This document shows positions 11,790 through 23,080 of a DNA stretch of 64,000 bases, one piece after another. The translations under genes and the position numbers were made by a program. Each line of letters opens with the position of its first letter. The first letter of the stretch is position 1. The notes beneath the pieces were generated by a model, which made no database searches, was not told the origin of the DNA, and was given only the letters and a program-made list of their open reading frames with translations. The DNA comes from Mixophyes australis (taxonomy: Eukaryota > Chordata > Amphibia > Anura > Limnodynastidae): contig JAVHZZ010000009.1 in the NCBI GenBank assembly GCA_036250195.1, forward strand, positions 45,475,824 to 45,539,823, written 5' to 3'.

Positions 11790-12364
11790 TGTTAAATATG
11801 ATTTTTTGTTAAGGCCTCATAAGGCCTTTGTTCAGCCATTTTATTGTAACTTGTATAGAAATATTATTTGCTAGAAGAGATTATTCATTTTTCTGTTAAC
11901 TTGCAGTTTTGCAATATGTGAGCCTATGGCCTTGAAGTTGAACTAATAGGGAACACCTGAAGAATGTAACCAGTTATGAAAACAATAATGAGCTTCATAT
12001 CCAGCTGGTAGTATGGGAGCTGTATCCATGGTGTTACACATAGCATATCTCCAACTCCCCTTGAGATAAGAAATAATAGGCTCATCTGTCCTTAGAAGGG
12101 GGAGAAAAGTAAACACCTCAAGAATACGTGAGAAAGTTAATCAGTAGCGCTTCTCATAAACTAGTGGTATAAACTATTGTATGCATATGACGTAGGATTC
12201 ATTTATACAGTAGCCTATAAAAACCTGTATCTTTGTATCAATAAACTAGAGAATATTCCTTGTATACAGAACTTGGTCTGTGTCAATTCTCTCCAGCTGA
12301 TTGAAGCGCTTCCAGATATACTTGACACCACAGGCAGACTTGGGTCAGAATTTTAGATCTAACA
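11790..12364 (+). repeat. 3' LTR of the provirus
   Basis: 575 bases, no difference from the 5' LTR found when the two were read line by line. It ends in CA and is followed by the target-site copy cttt. Confidence 0.93.
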
Positions 12365-12452
12365 CTTTCATGGAAGTCCACTTTGCTGTCATGGTGTAAA
12401 TTTTTATATGCATCAATGTACACAATGTTACAACTATATATCTTTCTATCCA

Positions 12453-12454
<2 letters not shown>

Positions 12455-12494
<40 letters not shown>
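12455..12494. repeat. (TA)n microsatellite
   Basis: About 20 uninterrupted TA units. The reading frames across it on both strands (poly Tyr-Ile) are artefacts. Confidence 0.95.
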
Positions 12495-12496
<2 letters not shown>

Positions 12497-12499
12497 TGC

Positions 12500-13000
12500 A
12501 GACAGACTTGTAGCAGACCCTGTGTTTGGAAATGGCATCTCCGCTGAAGAAACGTGCCAATGGAAGGGGAGGGGAGAGAGGTCTCCCCTTCCTACTCACC
12601 ACAATTGAGGCGCAGAAAATCGGTGGCCAGCAGTCCATTCCTTTCATTGTGCCCTCCAAGTAAGCGCAGACACAGTTGTGCTCTCAGATTCAACAGAGAT
12701 CTGCTGTGGTTGCTTCTGGTCATCCCTTCGTTGCCGGCATAGCTCATTGCTAGGGCGGACATGGCCGCAGCACCTTTCAGTAGGTCTGCTGTGGTCACGG
12801 CTGTCAGCGCTTGCTGCCTGCACAGTGTGTTGTGCAGGAGCTATCAGCTGTCTGTCATCTCCTGCACATTAGCTGGTTGCAGAGCTGTGCTGGGTATGAA
12901 GAAAGCCCTCAGTCTAACCATCCCGGATCCGCGGTAGAGAAAAGCCACAAGCTATCCACTCACTGGGAGGCGTCACTGAGCCCAGCACAGAACAGGTAAA
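12500..13000. other. GC-richer stretch, no recognised gene
   Basis: This stretch is clearly richer in G and C than its surroundings. A plus-strand frame starting ATGGCATCTCCGCTG at 12531 runs through GRGGERG before stopping near 12660, and another open frame ends beside a donor-like CAG|GTAAAA at about 12995. No family is recognised. It may be the 5' end of an unclassified element. Confidence 0.3.
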
Positions 13001-13577
13001 AAATAAAACAACTCTGAAAATCATTCCCGACACCAAGGGCACTTAAAATAAACTGAGGAGTGTCTTTCTATGGGAGGGGTGGAGCTACTCTTCCAACACT
13101 TTTAAAGTTTAAAGAGACCCTGACTCCAGGACCACCAGGACTCCAGGACCACCTACTGTACCCCAATGTTTTGCAGTGTCCCCCAATTTGGGTGACATAA
13201 GGCTAAATATAGGACATAGTACTAATTATAGGGTCCTGACATCAGCTGAGATAAAGTCAAATGTTAGAAGACCACTTAAAAAGAAAAATGGCTCTTTGCT
13301 TTTATTAGCATGTCACCTTACCTATTATTACAGCTTTCACTACCAATGGCTGCTGGTGTCTTATGCTCAGGTGCTACCTATCCGGGTCCTGAAATGTTGG
13401 TGCCTGTTTCCGGTGAAACATTTTCTAGTCCTTTCAAGTTGCAAGGAGTTAAAGAGTTGTGACTACAAAGTTCAAATATCAATCTTTATTACAGACAAGT
13501 AAAAATATAATAATAATATATTTAGCTCTGTTAGTTTTCTAAGTAATATTTTTAATCAGTAATTATCCAGGGCCCCA

Positions 13578-13579
<2 letters not shown>

Positions 13580-13618
<39 letters not shown>

Positions 13619-13642
13619 GAGAGAGAGAGAGAGAGAGAGAGA
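13580..13642. repeat. (CT)n/(GA)n palindrome
   Basis: About 19 CT units run directly into about 12 GA units with the centre TCTAGA, giving a self-complementary structure. The flanks are also inverted: taattatccagg (13560-13571) against acctggatagacaaatta (about 13643-13660). Confidence 0.9.
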
Positions 13643-13779
13643 CCTGGATAGACAAATTACTGGCACAGTTACCGACAGTCCAGGATGAGGCAAAAGCAGC
13701 TTTTATAGAAAGGAAACTAAGGGTGCCAGATATTACTAACAGATAAAGTATAAACATAATTAAGAACTTCTTATTGGTA

Positions 13780-14530
13780 TAGCTATGAGTAACAGATTTT
13801 TACTTTACATGTATTTCCCTTCAACCAGCTCTGACATTTATTTAAAAGCATACACATTTAATAAATAGCCCTATTTCCCCCTCAACCAGCCCCAAAATTA
13901 TATATTATTCCCATTTAAGAAATATATATATTTCTCTGGCTCCAAACATCCCTGGTAATAAAATAATAACATTTGCATTTAATAAAAAAAACTATTTCCC
14001 TCAAACATCCCCGACATTAAATAATTCATAATCACACGTAATAAAGTCATTCTTCTCCACAAATTTAGCCCTTACCCACAGTCCTTCATTAAATTAATAG
14101 GCCACCCCTCATTAAATTAAGACAACCCCCTTCCCTCATTACAGTAAGGCCAATCCCCCCTTCCTTCAATACATTAAGACAAATCCTCTCTCCCACCCAA
14201 TCTTCCTCCCTTCCCTTATTACATTAAGAAAATAAACCCCCATCTTCTCATTAAATTAAACAAATCCCCTCCCCTCCTTTATTACATTAAGCATATACCT
14301 CACCTTTCCACATACTTATCTTCTTTCAGATGCGCTTAGTAGGAGAATCTCTTGCAGTCTGCAGGCATGGGACGACGCCTATCATGTAGTGCACGTCCCA
14401 TGTGACTTGTTAGTTACACACACAGGGGACAGATCCAGAGACACAGGCGGTAGGCAGACACAGACACACGCAGGGAGGAGACAGTCACATAAACACACAC
14501 GCAGGGTGGAGACAGACACAAACACACAGT
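13780..14530. repeat. Degenerate AT/C-rich block related to the hAT interior at 16000-16470
   Basis: The stretch repeats short phrases such as ccctcaaccagcccc, atttaataaatagccctattt and cattaaattaa at 50-70 base spacing, then ends in CACACA/GCAGGG-rich sequence. The same phrases in the same order occur at 16000-16470 inside the non-autonomous hAT element, so this is probably a second, eroded member. Its termini were not found. Confidence 0.5.
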
Positions 14531-15214
14531 ATAGAAGTTCGTTTTGTATGTTTTTTTAAAAAGATTTAATGTTTGTTACAAAATAAATTACCAAAAGAAG
14601 TAACAATTACCAGGGACCAGAGTAGAAATAGTTCTACAATAGCACATCCTTAGCACAAATTAGCAAATCCTGTCATAGCTGTAGTCTGCCTCACATCCTT
14701 GGGGATTTTATAGTAACTTAAGCAAGATTTTAGAGAGTTGTCTGCAATACTCCTGCCCTTTGGACGTCGACAGCCTTGCCTTTAAATAGCCATCACTGTA
14801 AATCATATGGTGGCACTGAAATGGTTGCATGCACCTGTCATTTGCAGTTTGATTTAAAGTAATTCCCTCAGATTTCTGTTACAGAACCTACAGTGAATCA
14901 GGTTTTATTTCATATATGTGAGCTTGCTGAAACAATGATGATGTAAGGGTAAGAGTAGACATTAAAAAATGTTTTTAAACAACATAATCTTGTCTCTCTG
15001 ATAGTGCTTGCTATGTACAATTTTATGTTGCAGTGGCAAAAGTAATAATTTTAATCATCAGCACCATTTAATAATCAGCATCATTTAATGAGACACCAGA
15101 TGTGGACTAAAGAACCTATCTCGCCAAAGTCTGTTCAGCATTGCTCAGATGCAGTACCATGAATACTCTTTAACCTTGTGGGAGGTACTACCTATAATAT
15201 ATAATAATATATTG
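14531..15214. other. No gene seen
   Basis: AT-rich unique-looking sequence. No coding signal, terminal repeat or RNA gene recognised. Confidence 0.4.
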
Positions 15215-15222
15215 TTTGGCTG

Positions 15223-16961
15223 CAGGTCCGGACTGGAATTAGAAATCAGTCCTGGCATTTAAAGGACACAGACCCACCTCAGTTCTAGCAGGAAAGAAAC
15301 TATGTGGCGTCGCCGAAAAGGGCGTGAATACATTGTGTTGTGGGTGTGGCCAACATGGGGCATTGATACATACATTATAGTAAAACATTACATTTATCAC
15401 ACCTTGCCAGCCACATCACGCCATTCCCCCAGGCATATTATGACACCCCCAGCCCACTGTACTTATCTATGCTTCTGGTGCTGCTGACATCCACAAGGGT
15501 GGGAACTTTCTGTAGAGTGAGAAGGGAAGCTTTTTGTCTCACGAGATTACCAAATCTTGTGTGCTCTTCAGTCTGTGTCCTGTCTGGGAACTGGGAGCAG
15601 CTATAAGTTCACTTCTGCTAACCAGAGGTGGATTAAGTCTCAGGGGGCCCAGGGTATTTAAGACAGCAGAGCCCCTATTATGTAACATGGTTATCATTTT
15701 AGACAAATACAGACACTACTGTTAGAAGCACACAGCTTTGCCTTCACAAGCAGTACGTTGTGAAGTGGGACATACCTCCCAACTGTCCTTGCAGTCGGAC
15801 CAAATCCTGACTAAGTGAGACAGTCACCCAAATTCAAGACTGCCCCACCAGATTCAGGACAGTTGACAGACTGTCCTGCTCTCTCCTACCTGTCTTGGTC
15901 ACTTTCACTATTTGTAGCAGCTGGTTTCTTTAGCTCAGTTCCTTCTTGTCTTGATCCTGGAATATTGGATCCCCTAGTTTGAAAAAAAAATGGGTACATG
16001 AGATTTAGAAAACTCCAACCAGCCCCGGTATTAAAACAATAGTACTCATGTTTTATAATTAGGCCCCCCTCCAGTCCCCACAATAATAATATTGACATTT
16101 AATAAGTAGACCTATTTCCCTCCAACCAGCCCCAACATTAAATTAACAGTATACCCATTTACGCAAAACATATTTGCTTCCCTCCAAACAGTCCCGGCAA
16201 TAAATTAAATAGCATTAAAGTTTAATAAATATAGCCATTTTCCACAACCATCCACAGCAATAACTAATTCATATTCACATTTAATAAATATCCCTCCTCT
16301 CCAAAATCAGCCCCATATTCAATTGATAGCCCTAAACCACCCCAGCATTAAATTAAAGGTTCCTTTACCTCACCTTAAATAATTACCCCCCACCTACACT
16401 ACACCATTAAATAGCCTACCTCCCACACTATATTAAGATCCTCCCTTCCCTCACATATTATATTAAAATACTGTGATCGCATACACACACATGCACACTA
16501 TATGAACATGACCAAACACACACACACGCATACTATAGCAACACTGGGCCACACACGCACACTATAGCAAAACGGGGCCACACACGCACACTATAGTAAC
16601 ACGGGGCCACACATGCACACTATAGCCACACAGACACACAATAGCTACACTATTGCCACACTATAGCCACACAGACAACACTATAGTCACACAGACACTT
16701 ACCTTGTTACATCCGAGCAGTAGCACCTCCTTCCTGCGTGCTGGTCAGCGAACGGAAAGTCAGTGAAGTGTAATCACATGGGACAGCATCTGTCATATGG
16801 CACCATTCCATATGATTACTTGCATAGTTGGCACTTCACTGACTCTCCATCCGTCGAGCAGCGCGCAGGGTGCTGCTTCTCGGCGGGCATGCGGACCGGC
16901 CCATCTGACCATCAGCCCTTCTGGCATTTGCCAGAAGAGCCAGATGGCCAGTCTGGCCCAG
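15223..16961. mobile_element. Non-autonomous hAT transposon, 1739 bp
   Basis: The element is bounded by a perfect 8-bp target duplication tttggctg (15215-15222 and 16962-16969), the hAT hallmark. Termini read CAGGTCCGGACTGG on the left and, reverse complemented, CTGGGCCAGACTGG on the right (11 of 14 identical). The interior has no transposase and is filled with degenerate AT/C-rich repeats (16000-16470) and a CACACGCACACTATAG-type tandem array (about 16475-16700). It would have been moved by a transposase encoded elsewhere. Confidence 0.8.
16475..16700. repeat. CA-rich tandem array, unit about 34-38 bp
   Basis: The phrase cacacgcacactatag followed by caacacggggcca recurs four or five times with small changes, grading into shorter cacactatagccacacagac units. 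It lies inside the hAT element. Confidence 0.75.
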
Positions 16962-17399
16962 TTTGGCTGTAATAGGTAAGTTGTAGAGAATAGAAATAAT
17001 TTGTCTTGCAGGGTAGCCAATCTGTGTCTCATTGAAAATGTTCATTAATTACATGAGATTATGCCAAACTAATAAAACAAATGGAAACCATGGTTAACAA
17101 TCTGCTGTAAATGTCTCTAAAATTGTTTTGATGGTTTCAGAATAACCTTGTAAACATATATAAAGTGTTTTTTTAAATCATTCTTACAAAATGCATTATT
17201 TTGGATGAAAAAACTTGTTATCATTTTTTATAATATTATTATAATTTTCATTTTCATTCTATGGGTGAAAGTAAACAGAGATCAAAAAGAATACAGCCCT
17301 CCTTTACTAAACAGATTTGAAGTATGTAATGGTGCTCAAGGGGGTAATGAGAGATTTTAAGTGCTTGTTTCACCTTTCCAAGGAAGCTTGGTCCTAGGC

Positions 17400-18680
17400 C
17401 CTTTGCTCTTCTTTGTCTGTACAATGTCTCTAAGAATGCTCTTATCTCGTTTGGATTTCAGTATCACTTCCATCTGTATAGTTTAATCATTTATCTGTTC
17501 TTTCTGAATCTTTCACCATTTGTATTTGCATGTCACATCTTAAATGTTTTCTTGCCACTTTAAACTCAATCTTTCGAAACAGACCTGATAATCTTTCCAC
17601 CAATGAACAGGAGCTATTTCCCTGGCATTTTTACTTCTGTTGACAGCACAACAATATACCCAATCCCCTAAAGCTAGCTGGCTATGGGGGGTATTCAATT
17701 GACCGCAAGATTTTTTTAAGACTGTGTTAAGTAATTTTAACGCTGTTTTTTTATCATTTTCGAGCGGGTTAACTTTACCTGCGATTCAATTCCATTTTTA
17801 ACGATCTGGTTTTTTTTAACGCGCTCCAGTAGAAGGTCTAATGAAAGTATAGGGTGTGCGAGAGGCAGCCGCGTTAAAAGCAATTCAATTGTTTTTTAAC
17901 GCGGCGCGTTATACAGGCCAATATGCTGTTTTATTTCGCACCTCTTTGGGGTGTGATAAAAATAAAAAACCTCTGAAAACTATTTGAAATCATGTAATAA
18001 TGAGAGAAAAAAAAGATAAAACTATTTTTATCACTAATGCCTAATATGTAAAAGTTGATTTTCTTGTTAAAAAATAATGAAATAAAAAAAACAACAAAAA
18101 AAATAAAAATAAAAATCACTAATTAAATATTTTTAGGTATGTTTTTGGTACAAATATGTTTGTACTAATGTGCTATGACATGTCATAGATGATTTTATAC
18201 TAAAAAATAGTTACATAAAAAAATATGCTAAAGAAAGTACCGTAATGTAGATATTATCCAATAGAATGCTTGTGTAATGCAATCTAATGTATGAAAATGT
18301 ATGCCAATCCTTTTTTTGTGTTATACATGACCACTTTAACACTCCCCTAAAAACGTTCCCTCTTTTTCAATTGAATTGTATGAGTTGTCACGCTGCTTTA
18401 AATAAAAACGGTCGCTATAACAGTTAAAAACCTGCAGGTGATTTCTTTTTTAACGCGGCGGGATAAAAAAAAAATCTCTCGGTCAATTGAATACCCCCTT
18501 ATGTGTAATTCTTAATTCAAAACAGTTGTTTCTTCTCACATCCAATCTGTATCAAAATCCTGTTACATACATCTAAGAAACATCTTCAGAATACACCTGT
18601 ATCTTACTTTAGGCCCTGCAAAAACTTTATGTTATGCATTCATAATCTTCCACATTTAAAATTGGACACATATTGATTGT
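17400..18680 (+). mobile_element. L2-like LINE reverse-transcriptase fragment, split by a TIR element
   Basis: At about 17560-17640 the plus strand reads ETDLIIFPP in one frame, matching the KTELIIFPP block that follows the YADD region in vertebrate L2-type LINEs. The homology stops at 17685, where a TIR element begins, and resumes at about 18500. The resumed part (18536-18660, from cttctcacatccaatctgta) closely resembles the LINE copy at 55797-55900. Stops are frequent; this is a dead 5'-truncated fragment. Confidence 0.55.
17686..18498. mobile_element. TIR element (MITE-like), 813 bp
   Basis: The left end reads GGGGGGTATTCAATTGACCG and the right end is its inverse, CGGTCAATTGAATACCCCC. The interior is AT-rich and rich in ttttttaacgcg and cgcgttaaaa words that pair with each other. 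Outside are cta on the left and tta on the right, so a 2-bp TA or 3-bp TWA target is possible, but superfamily (Tc1/mariner or PIF/Harbinger) cannot be decided. No transposase. It sits inside an L2-like LINE. Confidence 0.75.
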
Positions 18681-21090
18681 GCTCTGTTATGCTGGTTTGC
18701 ATATATGTTTGGGCTCACGTAGAAGGTGCCAGAACATAAGCAGGAAATGATACACTGATGAAAAACCGTATTTATATGCATATGTTCAATCAGGCACATC
18801 TCAAGATGTGTTCAGCTGTATGTACATCAGCAGCATTTGCTCCAGGTGAACGTCGGGACTAACAAGTGTGAATACTTTGCCCCTTGATAATGTAGAAAAA
18901 ACATAAAGATTAAAGACCTGGCTTGACAGTGTCAGTAGCAAATGCAAAAGTTGCATTATCCTATTTGTACACAATATAATACTGTAATAAAATGTTATAA
19001 ACAGAACTGAGAATAGTGTAGTGACACTGTTATTAACATATAGGAAGGTTGCATGTTTCATATTAAACATAATTAAATGCCACAAATGTTAAAGTCAAGC
19101 GCCACACTCCCAGTCCGAGGAGCAGTAGATGGTGCGCTCACATCGAGCCTACTAAGGTGAGAAGCAGCAGGGTATGGCTGCAATGCCAGAGGGGGTTGTC
19201 ACTTCTGAGTGGGTCAGGATATTTGCTAATATAACAAAATATCAATCACATAATTCTTTTTTTATTGTTGGCGAATATTAGATCAATGTGAGTAATTCCA
19301 TTTTTTAAACATTAACAGTCAAAAGAAAAAGCAAACATTTTTTTTTAATCCTTAAATCATTTTTTATTTTTATGTTTAGAGAAAATAACACAAATCACCC
19401 CTGAAACTCCCACCCCCTCAAAATAAGTAAATAAAAACATTTAGAATCAGTTTACAATTTGCAAATACATTAATATCTAACATACAGCATAAAAATAATA
19501 TGAAAAAAAAAAAAAAAAAACCAGACACCAGCTTAGTCCCCCCACCCCTTACCCATGCCTTAAATACAAATCCCAACCTTTCATCTTCAAATGAACATGA
19601 CATTTAGGAATTAAAACTTAAAAACATAATGATAAATAAAATGTGTCCCCAATAACTACAAGTTGGCAATTGGCATGAAAATTTTTTTTTTTGAAATTTT
19701 GTTTTAAAAAATTTTTTTTTTGTTTTTTTTTTCATATTTAAGACATTTTGTACAAAACTGTAGACTATTTTAAAGTAGTTTTTTCGGCTTTTCTCCAGTG
19801 TGATTTTTTTAAAGTTCATTTTTTGTTAAAACAGTATTTGTAGCTTTTTTAATATTTTTTTTATTGATTACGGGGTGCAACTGCTGGATGCTTGTTTAAA
19901 AGGCAGTCAATGGAAATTATTGCAGTGTGGTGTATGGGATGGCTCTTGGAGGACAGTAAGAGATTCGATTTAGAAGAAATAAAATAATAGTGTATTTACT
20001 TGCATTTAACATGCACATGTTCATTGAAAAGTAGAGTAAATATTTTGTGACACTTTGGAATGGGATTTGCAGAATAAGGTTCTTGTTATTACAGGAAGCA
20101 ATCTATTGTATTACTTTTATTAATCAATATATGCATTGATAAACAGGTTGAGTTTAACCTAGTGTATTTGGATATGGGGGTCCCTCAAAGCAGAACTTCA
20201 TAGTATACCTCTTATTATGCCTTTTGCTAAGCACATAATTTAACAATAATTGTATTAGTGTGTTTATATGGTTACCAAAAGTTTCATATTCTGAACAAGG
20301 TCATTTTGACACTGGACGACTTAACTTTACACTCTTAGGAGGCATAATACTCTACATCAATCAATATCGCATATCAATGGGCATGGTCAGAATGCAGCTT
20401 TCTACTATTTTTCAACCCTTGTTTTCAATTAAACTTGATTTACATTTCATACTTAATTACAACATATTTTCAGTAATACATCCAGCAAAAAAAAAAAACG
20501 ATTACTGATGTTGTTGGTCCACAAAAAATAGACATTGTCAGGGACAAATCTTTAAAATTTTGAACATAAGAAGCAGTTGGCTGGATACATAACAGGCCCA
20601 CACAATTTCTTTCTATATATTTCACTCTATACTTAGAAATGCTCTCTTCATTGTCAAATAAATTGTAGCCATTGAAAAAAGGGCCATCAAGGTTCAGTGG
20701 CAGTTGAGAGACATTACACACACAGTGCTAATTCAAGTATTGAAACATTTGTTCTTACTTAATAGGAGGAATCATGACAAAGGTGTCAATATGTTTCCAG
20801 CAAAACTATTGGTTTCTCACTGATCTACTGCTAACGCAAAATAGCGACATCTTCAGTGCTAATCGTTATGTCTGCAGGACTCTTATTACACAGCGATATG
20901 CTAACAGTTCAAATTGGATGAAAGCATTGTTATTCAGCTGTCATTCAGCATTACTAACAGTTGTGAGATCAACGGTATTAACCGGCATTTTAGTATATGT
21001 ATACTCTATGTATCTTTTGTATATGTGTACTCTATGAATCCCCCTGCAATTGTTCAGCCAAATCGATTATTTATAATAATAAATAATGTT
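18681..21090. other. AT-rich DNA, no gene seen
   Basis: Homopolymer A and T runs (for example 19501-19520, 19681-19735) and short frames only. Nothing resembles a known protein, RNA or complete mobile element. Confidence 0.45.
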
Positions 21091-21096
21091 TTAATA

Positions 21097-21178
21097 AATA
21101 TTATGTTATATATATATATGGCATACCCACCATATACACCCCCACTGTGACAACTGTATCTATGTTTCTCTGTGTATG

Positions 21179-21221
<43 letters not shown>

Positions 21222-21232
21222 ATATATATATA

Positions 21233-21268
<36 letters not shown>

Positions 21269-21271
21269 TCT

Positions 21272-21327
<56 letters not shown>

Positions 21328-21330
21328 CGA
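21097..21330. repeat. (TA)n microsatellite, interrupted
   Basis: TA/AT units with occasional ATC, CTA, AAG and GTC interruptions, the densest part being 21180-21325. The 70-codon Ile-Tyr frame across it is an artefact. Confidence 0.95.
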
Positions 21331-22984
21331 AATTGACTCTATTTGACTCTATTCCCTGAACATAATTTATTTTTAACCATTAATGCACCATCTGTGCACC
21401 ACCCTAATTTTTTTGCTTTAAGGATTCTGTGGAGAACACCTAGGTATTTATTAATTTAGTTGTTTACTTTTTGCTGGCATCTTAAGTAGTGGGTTCGTTA
21501 AACAAGTAGAAGAGTGCAGATTAAGGGCAAATAAATACTTCCGCTACTATTATAATTGACAGAACATGTAAAGGTTCAAATGTTTGTTATAATTAGTGTA
21601 ACAATGTGGTTTTTAGTTTCTTTCCTCCTTTGGAAACGGGCAATTTGTTTCTTTTATTATTACCTATCCCTATTGGGATTGTGCCTACAGACTTTACTAA
21701 AAATAGACTACAACTACTACTACTACAACTACAACTATAATGATGAGTATTGTTAGTAATAACAATCTTAATAATAATTATAATAATAATTATTATTATC
21801 ATCAAGTAAGTGGCAGAAGAATGAAGAGAGAGTCACTGGACTGTACATACATTATGAGACTGTTGGATTGGGAGGAATACCAGGTTCCAGTTAAGTAATA
21901 TTCAGTATATTATTGTTTACATTAATGGAATCCACCTAAAATTGATATTTCAGGTGTTGGTAGAGGTATTTTTAAGTTTTAAGCATAACCATTTATAGTA
22001 AACATTTAACTTTTGACTATGCATTTTAAAATGATTTTGGATGCAGCTTCTAAACACATAAGTGACAATATGAAAGGATAGAGGCAAGAAATGATGTAAC
22101 ATAAAGATGTTCAAGTTTAGTAAACTTTTTATCTAATAAAATTGCAATCTCCTAAACTTAAAGGAATTTCATGTTAGTATCACTCATTAATGTACTAAAT
22201 ATGAAAGAAGAAATATAAAAGCAATTATTTTGAATTTCATCCATACAAAAATCCTGATTTCAACTTTTTATGGCATATAGCTAAATACGTCAAACTTTAT
22301 AAATTGGACCATTATAAATGTTATGTAACCATTACATAAATGGGAGAGACACATTATAAATCTTCCTCATTGGTGTAAAAACTAATACAATTATAGCATT
22401 CATATTTGTAAGCTATTTTCATTTTCAAAGAGGAAATGACTTCGATCTAGCTTTTATAGTATACAACTATTTTAGCTAAATACAGTCCCTAAATGGCACA
22501 TTTCAAATGGAATTTGAAGCCTCAACTCTGTTTTCATCATATTTTACAATTTTTTAAAAATATATTAGAGTCTGTTCACATACCCTTCTCTCATGAATCC
22601 ATCTTCTACCCCTGTAGCCAGACACCCATGTATTTCCATTTGTAAAGAGTGCATGTCTCTCTGGGAATCTTTTATATGTGAGAAGGTATGTATGCCTAAT
22701 ACTGAAGAATAACCAGGTTAAGCCTGTAAAATGTACATACAAAGGTTTACAGTTTGGTCTCTATTGACCAATATTAGGGATTTTGTTTTTGAGTCCTACA
22801 GAAAAAAATTGTGTTGTACAAAAATCAGCATGTTTCAAAGTGTAAAAAAATAAACTTCAAAGCTTGCATAAAGAAAGACAGACAACAACAAGAAAGAAAA
22901 AAATAAACCATATCAACTTTTCATGCCAAGACATATAATTTGTAGCCCAATGGTAATTGCGTGACTTTTTCCTGCGAATAATTC
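21331..22984. other. AT-rich DNA, no gene seen
   Basis: A short trinucleotide-like tract (tac/aat, 21712-21800) and otherwise unique-looking AT-rich sequence. Confidence 0.4.
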
Positions 22985-22993
22985 ATCATATAT

Positions 22994-23070
<77 letters not shown>

Positions 23071-23080
23071 ATCATATATA
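22985..23080. repeat. (TA)n microsatellite
   Basis: About 45 TA units with one GTA and one CTA interruption, bounded on both sides by atcatata. Confidence 0.95.

Larger units (their letters stand above)
5598..12364 (+). mobile_element. Endogenous retrovirus, gamma/epsilon-like, complete LTR-to-LTR
   Basis: Two 575-bp direct repeats start with TG and end with CA. They are flanked by a 4-bp target duplication cttt (5594-5597 and 12365-12368), the size made by gammaretrovirus-type integrases. Between them, in order, are a TGG-initiated primer-binding candidate, a leader, an unrecognised gag-position stretch, broken pol (RT end, RNase H, integrase with a GPY-type C-terminus), an env-tail-like piece and a purine tract. 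The LTRs look identical by eye, implying recent integration, yet pol has many stops and frame changes. This copy cannot encode its own replication proteins. Confidence 0.9.

Noticed and set aside
21147..21359. 70-codon Ile-Tyr frame
   Set aside because: Translated (TA)n microsatellite.
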